NCBI GenBank assembly: GCA_002803225.1
Contig: NXFV01002043.1
Span: 1-40,627, forward strand
DNA from: Gamarada debralockiae
Lineage: Eukaryota; Ascomycota; Leotiomycetes; Helotiales; Hyphodiscaceae
Length of the DNA: 40,627 nt
Reading direction: 5' to 3'
The notes under the pieces were generated by a model. That model saw only the letters and a program-made list of their open reading frames with translations. It was not told where the DNA came from and did no database searches. Numbering within the stretch: the stretch's first letter is position 1; the number at the start of each line of letters is the position of its first letter. The translations under genes and the position numbers were made by a program. Positions 1-12,405 of the stretch are shown here, in pieces.

Positions 1-1603
1 ATGAAAATTATCGATAACTATAGGAAATGCACATAAAAGGGTTAGTAATTAATGGTGGGAGTCTACAAGTCAGGGTTTTGGAGGTATACATTCTAAGATC
101 TGAATATTTGAAACCAATTTTTTGTTTCCTGATAATCAAAATCGACGAAAGGCAAGAATCAGAAGCTTGTGTATCTTAACACCTAGGAAATAGCCCAATT
201 GTACTTCATATAATCCAAAAAGGGGAAACTGTGACAGTTCTAGCGAATATCACCAATCGCCCATACTAAGCCGCCTATACTAAATCGCCTATACTATGTT
301 AAGTCCTGGCTCAAGTAATTATAATAGTTCTAGTAAATATTCCCTGACTATATCTAACTCTATATAAGTCATACGCCTCGCGTAGTGCACTAGTGTGTCC
401 TAGAGATATATTAGACTTTATATACTTGTAGAACCTTTTCCTTTTCTCCTTAGCTTAGTATCTTTGTTAATCTTTGATTATATTTCCAAAATCCTGTTTT
501 GTTGTTCTGAATGAGAAAACTGAAATTGAATTAAATCTGCTGAACTGAGCTCAGCGTATATTCAGACCGGAGAGATAGCCCAATTCTTTTCAGTCTATGG
601 TCGTATGTGACCGCAGAAGGTTTTATTTTACTATATATGTACTTTTTCAAAAATTTACACCAAGGGCGAGAAAGTGTTTGTCTTCTCATGTAGCAGAGCG
701 GGCGAGATGCCTCCTCGACCAAATATAACGGTTAGTGTTCAGATCTGGGAACTTCGATTTAGATCACTGCTTTTTGGAAGCAACCGCGACAAGCAGAACG
801 CAAATTCACGCTCGCAGATCCCGGAGAAGCTGCTGCCCAAAACTTGAGAAACGTGGGCCAAGAAGTTCCCAGCTTTCGTATCAGGCGAGATGCAGACTCC
901 TCCAGCGCCACAGCCGGGGATGTGTGCAATCCTCGCATGCCTTATCTTACGCTCTCAGCCCTGAGAAGTCGCTAAGAACACAAACTTATGCTGATAGGCT
1001 CGTCTGTATTGGAACGCAGCATGAGGCTCATCTACTTTAATTAAGTCGATTAGCGATCGGGGCTGAGCAGGTGGGCTTCTCCAGCACGGGCAAGGTTGTT
1101 TCTTTGGCCATAATCAGCCCACGAAAGTCCAAGAGCAGCGCATGTCTTTCACTTGCCAGTCAGCAAGCTCCTAATACAGTGGCTCTCAACCTTCGGTGAT
1201 AAAAGATCAATATTCCCGATCTAGTGATTGGGTGCTTGATTCTTGGAGCCGAGATTTTGCTTGCCGCTTTCTAAGAAATCTCAACCAATCGAAAGCGCAA
1301 ACTTGCCATACAGACCCACGAAATACGTGCTGCTACCTAACAGTCAGTAGAACCGCGGAAAAGAAGAAGAAGCGAAGTAGGGAGCGAGAAAGTGGTAGTA
1401 AAAGCACGTTTAAGAGGACTAGCAAGTAATTACGGAGTCCAGAGCAATTTTATGGATGCATAATTTAACTATAACAAGTTTGATAGACAGAGGCTTGCTT
1501 CTAGCAGTATTACACGGTGTAACCTTGTATATTCATTTCTCATTTCCATGTATCTACCTAGAAATCTCCGTTGATTACATTACATTACATTAATCTTGTT
1601 CCC
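1..1603. other. AT-rich flank without a recognisable gene
   Basis: No reading frame here could be tied to a protein family. The first 540 bases are AT-rich with many TA steps and hold a short tandem repeat (256-297) and two copies of a GTTCTAG-plus-AATAT motif near 239 and 326. This recalls a decayed retrotransposon LTR, but I cannot find paired LTR ends, a primer-binding site or target-site duplications. Bases 735-1600 contain only short open frames with no recognisable motif. The stretch also includes the region downstream of the minus-strand phosphatase pseudogene that ends at 1604. Confidence 0.5.
256..297. repeat. Three tandem 14-bp units
   Basis: Three consecutive 14-bp copies at 256-269, 270-283 and 284-297 read ATCGCCCATACTAA, GCCGCCTATACTAA and ATCGCCTATACTAT. 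They differ at four positions in total. They lie in the AT-rich, possibly LTR-derived left flank; no function is implied. Confidence 0.75.
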
Positions 1604-3900
1604 TTACGTAGCCGTAACAAGGCAAGAGCAAGCGCTCGAGATCTTGCTAGCCGAGCCATCGCAGTTGTCCAAGTAGGATGGGATCGTAGGCGAGGGAGCC
1701 GTGCCGATCGAAGTGTACGTAGCGCAGAAGCTCGTGAAGGAGGCAGAACCACGAATGGCAGCTCTGAGGCAGTTGTTGTGGTCGCACGTGGGGGCAATAA
1801 TACCGGTGGTGGTGGTAGTGGCCACGCTCGAGCTGGTGCTGCTTGCAGAGGTAGAAGTGGGGGTGCTGCTGCTGCTACTGCTGCTGCTCGAAGAGCTAGA
1901 ACCGGCACGCTTGATCAGGGTGAGCTCGTCGGCAACTGTACCGTTCAAGCCGAGCACAAACTCGAATTTTATCACGGTAGAGTTGAAGAAGGTGACTTTG
2001 TTGAAGCCATAATGCGTCGTGTCGAGGTAAGCGGTCTTAGCGGCCACAGGGGCGCCATCAAGCTCACTGTGGCTCTCGATGTTGCCTGCCATGCCGTTGA
2101 TGAGGTGTGTCATAGAGACGCCGGCATTGGTGTAGTAGGTGTTAGGGTTGATAATAGAGGCGTTGTCAACGGCGCCGCTGGACGTGAGAGGCCACATGCG
2201 CTCGTACCAATGGATATGACTAGAGAAGGGGTTAGCATCTGGATCAGTGAGATAAATTTTTGCAAGCTTACCCAGAGAGGTATGCGTCAACACCATATTC
2301 AAGCATAAGGCCTTGGAATGCGTCACGGACGTCTGTCTCATAACTGGCAGTTTCCGAGCTGTACATAGGACGATGGCTCATGGCAATGATCCAAGGAGTC
2401 TTGGTACGGTCAATAGCAGCAAGATCCGCAGCCAACCACTGGTACTGCTAGTAAGCCGTGTTGGACTTCCAGTTGTTGACGTCCACTGTACAAAATGGTC
2501 CACTGTCGGTGGGGTAGGCCTGGATTTCCGTGGGGTGCGACTCATCACCTGAAAGGTCTCGGAAGAAAGGATACTCAGGGCTGTAGGGGAAGTCGGTCTC
2601 GCCGTCAATAGAGACGAAGTGGGCAAGACCGTAGTCGAAGGAGTACCAGAAGTTGCCGACACCACCAGTTTCATCACCAGGCATCTTAAAGCGGTTGATG
2701 TAGGCAGTGAAGTTTCTGGAGTCGTCAGTTTATGTATTTCTCAAGCAGTGAGCTGATTTCAAGGGAACACCACTTATCTTTGGGAGGGTGGGCAACTGTA
2801 GTAGGTGAGATAATCAGTAGAGTTAGCAGTGGAGTTTGGGTGATCCTGGTTAAGATATGCAGCCAACTCTGCCTTGGCACCGTCGAATTCGCACAAGAAG
2901 CCTCGTGGTTTCCTGGCATGACCATGTAAGGAATCTTAGTGGTCAGAGGGTTCGTCCACTGCTGCCACAGATCCCAGTTGGACTCGTATAGCACACTCAT
3001 ATCACCACCAAGTGGTCCTCCTTGGTTGGCAACTTCTCCAGCTGGGAGGGGGTTGAGGTAGTCTTGATCGTCAATTACGCCTCCAGGGAGCTCAGAGGAG
3101 GTACCGTCGTAACAAACGGGCCAGTCGCTCTCACAGGGCAGGATTCCAGAATACCAATCATCAGCATAGCTGATGTCTCCACCCTGCCAGGCAAAGGCAA
3201 TTCCGTCTGAGACGGCGTTCTTAAGCTCCCTCATGGTGCCGGCGGCATTGGTGTAACCCATGTCGTTCAAGATGGCAATGGTGAATGGCTTGCTGTCACC
3301 AGCTTCACGAGCCGTGGAGAAGCTCTCAATATCTGAAGCGGTTGTGCCGTTGGCTGCGGCAATCTTGTAGTAATAAGTTGTATCCGGCTCTAAGCCAGTG
3401 ATCTGCACCTCGTCGAAGAATTGGCTGCACTGGGTGATGGCAGATACAAGAGAGCATGGTGAAGTACGGTCATATCTGTAGGATTCCTTAGTAAACACGT
3501 TCACTCATGAAGAGAAATCATGTATTAGGGTCAATGACTAACGTTCTGGAAATGCCAGTGGCCGTCTTGTCCAAAAACTGAGGCGAAGTACCCCAAGCAA
3601 CCGAAGGGGCAACACCAAGACCGAAGGGAGTCTGGAAGTGGATGTTCATGCCCGTGGGAAGGTAGGCCAGAGAGATAACATTGATGTTGTTCGTGGGATC
3701 GGCTGACGCTGGCTGCACCGCAGGAGGCTCAACGAGACGTGGGAAACCTTTGCGATTGCCATTGATGGTCGGGTCGACCCAGTCACCAACCGGCACGTCT
3801 GGCCAGTGTATGGGTACACAGTGTCAACAGTGCGCTTGGTTGGTGATGCGGCCACAACGGCCGAGAGCGCAAGCAGCGCTGGTGCAGAGTTCACCTTCAT
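1604..3900 (-). pseudogene. Purple acid phosphatase (secreted), multiply disabled
   Basis: Family role: a secreted binuclear-metal phosphatase that releases phosphate from organic esters outside the cell. The reading starts at ATG 3900 with a signal peptide ending near an Ala-Ala-Ser. The metal-binding and active-site blocks survive: NDMGYTNA, GGDISYADDW, GNHEAS, MSHRPMYSS and SGHIHWYERMW. They are followed by a Ser-rich linker and a Cys-containing tail (FCATY, CSCLV). Inferred exons are 3900-3543, 3475-2778, 2715-2272 and 2219-1604. Introns 3476-3542 and 2220-2271 are canonical. Four lesions break it: one base missing at about 3800-3803 (the frame switches between YPYTG and VPVGDWVD); one base missing at about 2888-2892, just after GNHEASCA; the donor of intron 2716-2777 reads AT instead of GT, which exposes an in-frame TAA; and an in-frame TAG at 2448-2450 inside TAY*QYQWL. 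All catalytic motifs remain readable, so decay looks recent. Sequencing error could explain single indels but not all four lesions. Confidence 0.87.
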
Positions 3901-4408
3901 CGTGGCTAGTAGTGCGCGACTGTCGTGCTAACCTAGCCAATTGGACGGAGTCGGAACTACCTCACGAGCGAGCTGACTGAGGATAGCAGGACAACAGTAA
4001 AGATGGGGAAGCTCTGCTCTTCTTGTACATGCTGCATTGTCTCTATCCCGCATCTACATGCTTGTGCACGGGGAGGGGTGCTACTGCGCAGGGCTGCGAA
4101 CAAGAAGATTGATTGGAGCAATCGGGTCACAGCTCCGGGGGCATGGTCTGATAGCTACAGTAGCTAGCTGCCTTGGTAGGAAAGAAGCTATTTCTGCCAA
4201 GTATATAGTAGTGGGGAGGAGCAGAATTAGAAGTGATCTAATTGGCCGACATTGCCGGTGCCTGTCTGTCAGAGCCAAGTTCTATCTAATCAGATAAGAG
4301 CTCTAATCAACGTGCCGCGGCCCGAGAATCCACCTCTGCGAACCAACCAAAGCCTCATCCGAAGGTTGCATTGGCAAACTCCTAGCGCCTAGTCTGTGGT
4401 CGTATGTA

Positions 4409-5110
4409 CTAGCAATTGTACAATTTAATCTCATATACCATGAAATCGGACTCTGCAATAGCATATAGTGCGTTTCGTGCAATTGCCTCATCGATACCGC
4501 TATGAGCGATATCGCATCTTCTCGCATAGTCCTTGATTTGGAAAGTTGCATCCACAAAAGGCATATTCGCCAATCCTGCAAGTTTAGTGACCAGCTTTGT
4601 CGTTGAATTCTTCGGAGTTGGGAGTCGTATTCCTTTTTCTTACTCTTCATGCCACTTTGTCTGCTCGTCTCTCTCCATGACAAGCGCTGCTGAAATTTCC
4701 TTCCAGCTCTTTTGAGCGTTAATCTTGGCGTCCAATCGCTCCTTTTCCCTTTCCCTGACATGCTTCTTCATCTCGTAAAGATTTCCCTTGTAGAATATTA
4801 TCTGTAGTTAATTTTCGGAATTCCAATAGTTCTTTTTCGTGCATACCGTCCTCTTCGAGCCAGACGCACAAGATCGATTCTAATCTCAGCAGCTTAATCT
4901 GCTGATTTTCGTAATTGTGATCTTCTTCTTCATCTGCTTTAAGTCTTGGAAGCTTTCAAGCATATCCTCCAAAAAGAGCTTTATATCAGGGTTGACATTT
5001 CGATGTCCCTTTAATTCAAGGATTACTTTTTGGGAATCGTCCAGAGAACTGTTGCTCATATCCGCGTGGTATTTATGCTTTCGAACAATATTTCCTAGCA
5101 TATCTGCCAT
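4409..5110 (-). pseudogene. Unrecognised coiled-coil protein gene, frameshifted
   Basis: I do not recognise the family. The reading begins at ATG 5110 (MADMLGNIVRKHKYH) and continues with charged, heptad-like sequence (LFLEDMLESFQDLKQMKKK). It then loses frame near 4910. Protein-like sequence resumes in other frames: IKLLRLES and EIRIDLVRLARR, then LYEMKKHVREREKER followed by SWKEISAALVMERDE. The last of these frames hits a TAA at 4640-4642 after WHEE, then continues protein-like (RRCDIAHSGIDEAIAR) to a TAG at 4409-4411. A spliced alternative exists: a GTAAGA donor at the TAA and a TTGCAG acceptor 68 nt on. It would give only a short divergent tail, so I favour a pseudogene with at least two indels and a stop. 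The stop is compatible with a former CAA or GAA codon. Confidence 0.55.
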
Positions 5111-5512
5111 GTCGAAGGCTTTAATTAAACTCTAATACTTTGGAGAGAGTTATGGGCTACTGGGAGTATTGTCTCGTTGAATCGGCGTGGACGAAGATGG
5201 AAGTATGTTTTACTCGAGCAGATGAAGGTGGCGATATATGGAGAGGAAAGAATATTCCAAGAGATAATTTTCCCTACCAGTCTATTAGTGAGGTGAGTCA
5301 GCCAATGGAACCTAACCGTTGAGTCAACCGGCCAAGCACCACTTTTATATCATAAACCACTATTTCAATAAACCGGTAGATTGTATTCGAGGGAGATGAA
5401 CTAGTGCTGCTCAGTACCAAACTTCTATAGCTTCCTAGGTAAATTATACTTGTGCTATTTAAAAAACTAAATCCCACTGATCCTGCCTTCCTTCTTTCCA
5501 AGGTTTCATTAT

Positions 5513-5990
5513 TCAATATATAACTTCAGCCATAAAATAGTTACTTAGCAATTGCATTACGTTTTCAGCAGCAGCGGGAATTCCTGCTTTCTTTAGTGGC
5601 CCTCCGAGAAGCCCGACGTACACATTAAAAGTATCGATGTCGTGATCAGGGAATGGCACGAGAATGTTATTCTGTACAAACATCATGTTCTCGGGAGAAA
5701 GGTTAGGGCGTGGGAGAGAGCCAAGTCGAAGCCTGTGTATTCTCTTGTGACGCCGTCATTTTGCAATTGCCTAGCTAGCTGTAGTAGCCAAATTCTGGAT
5801 TGAAAGTTAGCAACTATGGGAGTTGACGGGCTCTGGGCAGGAGCAGACCCAATTCCCGTTGCTACGTCTGCAGATTCTTCACTCCTGCAAGAGGTATAGA
5901 AGAGTGCAAGTATTCGCGATTGGCGAACACGTTGAGGAATTCATGTTTCCTATCCAGTCTGAGTTGTTTAGTCAGTCGAGACTCTACGTG
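5513..5990 (-). pseudogene. SAM-dependent methyltransferase fragment
   Basis: After removing a canonical intron (5795-5848, with a branch site TTGCTAAC), the sequence reads ADVATGIGIWLLQLARQL. This is motif I of Rossmann-fold methyltransferases of the kind common in fungi. It is followed by an acidic post-I segment (EYTGFDLA), then ENMMFVQNNILVPFPD and IPAAAENVMQLL. Upstream sequence (RKHEFLNVFANREYLHSSIP) fits the N-terminal helix and His-Pro-like region of the same family. One base is missing at about 5870, between VKN and ADVATG, and another frame change lies near 5725, after GFDLA. After AAENVMQLL the frame ends within 12 codons (TGA 5513-5515) instead of running into the usual KPGG-YLQW block, so the 3' half is gone. 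Only about half of a normal 280-340-aa protein remains. The native substrate cannot be inferred. Confidence 0.7.
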
Positions 5991-6029
5991 GCCCTAAGCA
6001 TGGAGACCAGGACCTTTCCGCTTCTTCTG

Positions 6030-6609
6030 AGCCATTCTTATCTTTCAGGACGTAAGAGAACTCGAATTTGCCATTTCTGCTCCCGGGTGTTCTCTCTTTT
6101 GTTTCTCTAAGCTCGATGTTTGAAATGTTCACATAAGTTCCATTAGAAGTATAGCTTTGGCTAGAGTCTCCTAAACTTCAAAATTTAATGCAAAAGACAA
6201 CTCGAGTCCCGGGGCTGAGGCCCATGTGATGGAACCTGCCCCATCCTGCCGTGCGACCTTCCTAATCTGTAAGTCGACATATACTGCGATGATAAGGGCT
6301 AGAGTCATAAAACCACAAAGTTTTGGATATGTGAAACAAGAAGGAATTTGTCAGGAGAAAGGGGGGAGCAATACCAGCTCTCTAATGAGATTTTAGGTTC
6401 AGAATGAAGCTGCTAGTTTTTTTTTCCAGCACCTGCCACCGCACTCACAGAGACAAACATTACCCCGCTGTAACCCCGCATTTTGACCCCACCTTAAATC
6501 TTAACTTCGACAAACGCCACCGATATCGCAGTCGAGCTACAATAGCAAATCTCTCTTCATCTATTAGTTGAAACATACAAGTCAACCAGAGCTTTATCAG
6601 TCTCCCAGA
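6030..6609 (+). promoter_or_regulatory. Upstream region of the isopropylmalate dehydrogenase gene
   Basis: This is non-coding sequence between the methyltransferase relic and the ATG at 6610. It holds a T-rich run at about 6417-6426 and a C-rich, pyrimidine-biased stretch at 6430-6500, typical of fungal promoters. I see no clear TATA box. An upstream TTG-initiated extension is open from 6568, but the ATG in CAGAATG at 6610 gives the family-standard N-terminus. Confidence 0.4.
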
Positions 6610-7979
<1,370 letters not shown>

Positions 7980-8160
7980 AGGAGTAGGTTCGCGGAAAAA
8001 GAATAAGTTAGAAAACGGACTGGCAATCGAGAGCATTTGGCGTAGTAAGAAAGCTCATTTCACTTAAACACCCAAATTGGACACTAGTTGCTTGCTCGAA
8101 GTCTTCCCATATCCACCCCTCCACTATTCCCAGAAGTTTTTTCCTCATCTATTTCCTTGG

Positions 8161-10360
8161 CTAGCATGAGAGTGCAGGGCATCCAATCTGAGTCCCATAC
8201 ACATCATCCGAGACTCCACTAAGCTGCAAGCATGCCCCAATAACCCTCCCCCCTCCCCCCCCCCGGCGGGCGGGGCAACGGCATATCCATAATCTCGAAA
8301 CTCTTCGGTTTGAATTTCGTCCACGGCGCAGCGATAATGGCTTCAACCAACGCAGCATTCGTGAACAACGGGGATGGGATAACGAAGGACAGAGCAATTG
8401 CGCCCCAATTAGGAAGCCAGGCTCCACTTTTCTCGCGCTTACCAACACAAAGGTAATGGCGAAAAATAACTTGCACAACGGACATAGCACCTATAATACA
8501 AGCGAAATTCCAGATGATTTGGGGATGGGAATGTGTGGGGTCTTAATAGCTATTGCGACTGCTTTCCAGGCCGCTACCGAGAGGGGCGGAGAAGGCGCAC
8601 TTGTCGTAGTCGTCGGGGTGGATGATGACGGGTAGACGGAGAAACAAGAGAACATACCAGGTGCCAAGAAGACTGAGATGAAGGTTTCGAGAGCTTGGGC
8701 GTACCATTGCTTGGTGGCGGTGTGCGAAGGAGGAAGCTAGTACGAAAAATTGCCTGTGAGTGAAGTCGCGACATCAGCTGAACGTGAGCAATGCCTCCAG
8801 CTATCAAATTAAGCTTCTGACCGTGCGCTTGAGTGTAATGGTGCCCCGAAGTAGCTGCGCCGAAAACGAGTTGGGACGCTTGGAAGCTGCTGTTAGTGGA
8901 GTTTGATCGGTTATACAGCCGATTCGGATGCAAAGGAATGCGAAGAAGAAGCCGAGAATGCAAGCGAGGAGTGTGGGTCCGGGGTTCATTTGCTGTACAA
9001 GTTGTCAGGGGATATTCTATTGAATTAGAAGTCAGATTGCTTACCCATTGGAGTCGGCAAATGATCATGGCGATGGTGTGACTGTACCGATGTGACTGAG
9101 TGACGTGAAGGACATCAATAGAGCCCACCTCGGATCATCTCCACCTGCCGGTTTGCCAATGTATTCTCCGTAATGAACAAGAAGAGGACCAATTAGACCC
9201 CAAGCCAGGAATGATCCAGCAAACATGGAGATGGCAGAGTTGAGGCCAATAAGCATGCAACTTCCGACGAAGGCGGGGGTCCATTCGATAAGCCAGCCCC
9301 AGTTCTCAATGTTGAGTGCCAAATTGGTATAGCCGCTCCAGAAGTAAAACCTAAACAGGATGAGTAGCCGCATTCATGAAGGAGCGTAGGGTTCGTACCT
9401 GGTAAAGACATGCCAGTCATACATGATACCGATGGGATAGTAAGAAGCGACTCTGTGGACAATAGCGCCACAAAAAGCGACACTGATAGCTTTTAGCTTG
9501 GACATAGCTTCCCGACTTCCGCCACCTGAAGCGTGCATTGTTCGGATAGTGATGGCCTTTGCAGTTGCTACTGTATGTCAATGATGTGCAACACCACTCG
9601 GGAGAAGACGACTTACGAGTTGGGAACATCAGTCTCCTGCAACCTGAACGACGAAGAACTTTCGGAGTGGGGTCACAAAGAAGAGTCTGAAGAAAGAGCG
9701 CACTAGAGTTATAGTAAAGATCTTTCTAATATCTTGCTTCGGGTTAACGCTAGGAGGTCCAATTGATACATGGCAGGTAACGACGAAGGGACCTGCGATT
9801 CCGTCAGCACCGGAAGCAGAAGCTTGAATGATGACATTCTCCTGAGAACAGAATGTTCCGCCGAGGATAGGCGCCCATTTAGAAAGAGACTTGACAATAC
9901 CGTATCCGAAGATAGCGCCGAACATAGTTGCACTGAATGTAAAACCAGTCTTGAGTCCTATGTTACGTTAGCTTTGATTCGTTGAGATATTGTTCTGCCA
10001 TAGTATCCAGATAGAGATTGGATGCGTTGACAAGGGTAATCGTATAGCGGGAATTGAAAGAGCCAGTTCAACCGAATAAGGGATACAATGTCAAATCGCT
10101 ATTATCAAATTGGACGACTCTCGTTTATGTCGACTGGTCATAGAAAATGCATAGAAGCGAGAGAATGCACCCAGAATCCAACAGCTAAGAGCCAAGAAGC
10201 GTATTCACCAAGCTTCAAAGCTTGTCACCTTCTGTTTGAAGTTGTGTGCGTCCTTGGCATCACTACTGCCAAGAGACATAACATCGTCTGACCATTGAAT
10301 AGCAACGTGGATTACTTGCGGGACCGGGACCGAACCTTCGTGTCGCCATTTGCCAAATTG
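8161..10360 (-). pseudogene. OPT-superfamily transporter, degraded
   Basis: This is a broken multi-pass membrane transporter of the oligopeptide/metal-chelate (OPT) superfamily. Order of readable blocks: WSDDVMSLGSSDAKDAHNF near 10270; FNSRYTITLVNASNLYLD and MAEQYLNES near 10000; GLKTGFTFSATMFGAIFGYG after a splice acceptor near 9959; GGTFCSQENVIIQ; TIRTMHASGGGSREAMSKLK; IENWGWLIEWTPAFVGS; then IFRHYLCVGKREK, WLPNWGAIALSF and LFTNAALVEAII. Lesions include an in-frame TGA after SFEAW, another after PLFG where a Trp fits, and a pair of frame changes around 9730-9790 (LPAMYQLDLL lies in a different frame from its flanks). Further frameshifts lie at about 9070 after SLSHIGTV, at about 8880 (TPLTAASK versus ASQLVFGAA) and in the last 200 bp. 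It is converging with the isopropylmalate gene. It belongs to a different OPT branch from the intact transporter at 15.7-18.4 kb. Confidence 0.8.
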
Positions 10361-11600
10361 TAGATTGGAATGCATATCATCGTGAGCTGCGATCTTCGTG
10401 AAAGGTTATGAGAGTATGGAAGATATAGAAGTGTGGTGTGCAGTCGAGAAATGACAAAACAAAGTCTTATGAAAGAAGGGCGGCATGTGAGAATGGTGGC
10501 GTGTTGGATGCTGACGAGACGCGGTTCAACGGGCCGTTGAGGTTTTTTTTGTGGCCGGAAGACTGGCTTTTCCCCTGAATATGGACGCGGCACATCTTTG
10601 TCGTCGTCGCAACTGTCGACCACGAACATAGGTAGGAAGCCGAAAGCTGGAAGTACAGTCGGGATTTGGCAGGAGCATCAGAGTACGAAAGTAACTTTGT
10701 GTAGGACAAGCTCCGTATATATAAGATTGTTCAACACTGAGGTTTACTGTAACGGGCTTATGCACCATTTTTGGCGCAATCTTTTTTATTCTCGCTACAG
10801 AGCTTGGAGTTAGAAGAGACCCCTTTCTTTCACATACGATTTAGTTCGAGAACGTACAATTGGAATCTTAGCGATTCATTTTCCTTCTGACCGAGTTGGC
10901 TTTGTTATTGAAGGCCCGAAAAGTTGCTTTTGTTGGACTGTTGATTTCCCTGGCCGAGTGAACGGGGCTTTGAAATTACACGTTACTACGAGTGACTTTG
11001 GACGAGTGCTTCTAGGTTGATCAAGAGTCTGGCCTTGGTCGAAAACTACCAGTTCTTTTTTCTCACATATTTACTCCTCCTAGCATAATGGTGTCTACTC
11101 CATCAAAAAGTTTAAAAGATCGCTATCGGAAGGATGACACCCAAAGAAGTGGACCGTCTAATTATCTTCGCCTCAGAAGGGGAGAATCTAGCAACTCGTT
11201 GACCAAGTGAAGCGTGAATTCAATTCTAAGATATCCCTCTAAAACGTGGTTACAGACTTCGTTCCATTTGGTACGTATTCATTTACGTTGTGAAGAAATT
11301 TAGACTGGCACAGCGAGCTCCGACTTGCTCCTGCTCCGGATCCGAACGGACACGCGATGTTATGTCCGACGCGTCGAGCTTTCTGCGTAAAGACCTCCAA
11401 TGATTTCAAACGTTCCCCAAGATATTAAACCTACGTATGATCCAAGTTCAGAACCTTCAGTTCAATCAACAAACCATTCGATTTGATCAACAATTCCCCT
11501 TACACCAACAAACTCTCAAACTCTTTCTTCAAACACACTTGAAAGACACTTCAATTACCAACCACCCAAACTCAAACTCAAACACAAACAACAACTCAAA
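10361..11600. other. Intergenic region upstream of the reductase gene
   Basis: No gene can be supported. Several overlapping open frames of 60-105 codons on the minus strand at 10312-10770 show no recognisable motif and overlap each other; they may be 5' remains of the transporter pseudogene. Just before the ATG at 11601 lies a CA-rich, G-poor leader of roughly 150 bases with CAAACTCAAA-type runs. This is the usual look of an unstructured fungal 5' UTR. Confidence 0.45.
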
Positions 11601-12251
11601 ATGCGCGTCCTCATCCTCGGTGGCAGCGGCCGAACAGGCAAACTCATCATCAGCGAAGCCCTTTCCCGGGGCCACACCATCACAGCACTAGTCCGCAACC
11701 CCTCCTTACTCGACGAATTGAAATCCCCATCCCTCGACATCGTCCAAGGTTCTCCCCAAAAGAAATCGGATCTGACCAGCGCTTTCGCCAATCACACGCC
11801 AGACGCTGCAATCGTGGCATTGGCGTCCAACGAAGAAGGATTCATGGCTTCTGTGCATCGCAACCTCGTTGAGGCAATCAAAGAGAAGGGCTTGGAGGGA
11901 AAGACGAAGGTCGTGACGATGCAAGCATTCGGGTCTGGTTCCAGTAACAAGAATGTGTGGTGGCCGATGCGGATGGTTCTGAACCATACCTCGATGGCGG
12001 TAGGTCAACGGGATCACAATAAGGTGGAAGAGGTAATGAAGGGCAGTGGCTTGAAGTGGACACTGCCGAGACCGGTGATGTTGAGTGAAGGCGTGAAGAA
12101 GGAAGTTACGGATTGTGGGGATGCTGGCGATGCGAAAGGGATGGGCATGATGCCTACTGTGAGTCGGAAGAGTGTTGCGGGTTTCTTGCTGGATGTGGCG
12201 GAGGATGAGAGTGGGAAGTGGGTGGGGAGGACGCCGGTGATCTTAGATTGA
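11601..12251 (+). CDS. NAD(P)-binding atypical SDR (NmrA/biliverdin-reductase-B-like)
   Basis: This is a 216-residue single-exon protein with the dinucleotide-binding signature GGSGRTG at residues 7-13, directly after the first beta strand (MRVLIL). A second strand and helix follow (ITALVRNP), then an acidic strand (LDIVQGSP). It lacks the YxxxK catalytic pair of classical SDRs, as NmrA-like and BVR-B-like members do. Length and layout fit these small atypical SDRs, which act either as NAD(P)H reductases or as redox-sensing regulators. The start is the first ATG after a CA-rich leader, and the glycine motif sits at the expected distance. The gene ends 154 bp from the convergent transcription factor gene. 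The substrate is unknown. Confidence 0.85.
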   Translation: MRVLILGGSGRTGKLIISEALSRGHTITALVRNPSLLDELKSPSLDIVQGSPQKKSDLTSAFANHTPDAAIVALASNEEGFMASVHRNLVEAIKEKGLEGKTKVVTMQAFGSGSSNKNVWWPMRMVLNHTSMAVGQRDHNKVEEVMKGSGLKWTLPRPVMLSEGVKKEVTDCGDAGDAKGMGMMPTVSRKSVAGFLLDVAEDESGKWVGRTPVILD

Positions 12252-12405
12252 GGGATGAAAGAGATCTTTGCACAGTACAACAGGAAATAGCTTGCTTTAT
12301 GTTCTTATGTAGATTACGAAGTTCCAAATTGGTAATGAGTTTTGCATCTTTGAAGCTGTCTCCCTGTAGGAACGTTCGGAAACATAAAGACTTGTGTGTG
12401 ACAGA

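Noticed and set aside
1571..2308. 245-codon plus-strand frame opposite the phosphatase.
   Set aside because: It is a shadow of the C-terminal exon; the opposite strand carries the conserved HIHWYERMW motif and the Ser-rich linker.
2436..2450. Programmed readthrough of the phosphatase TAG.
   Set aside because: The context TAG CAG TAC does not match the CAR-YYA readthrough signal or the UGA-CUA signal known in fungi, and the frameshifts prevent a product anyway.
2448..2486. A 39-nt GT-TAG mini-intron that would remove the phosphatase TAG.
   Set aside because: It would be shorter than any intron in the window, has a poor donor (GTGGAC) and no branch site, would delete conserved sequence, and would leave the other three lesions unexplained.
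4565..4643. A spliced, intact version of the coiled-coil gene using the GTAAGA donor at 4643.
   Set aside because: The splice signals are good, but upstream frame changes near 4910 and 4800 remain, and unspliced sequence downstream is much more protein-like, so an intact gene is unlikely.
11437..11691. Asn/Gln-rich 84-codon plus-strand frame.
   Set aside because: It runs through the CA-rich leader of the reductase gene and overlaps its start in another frame; this is low-complexity leader, not a protein.
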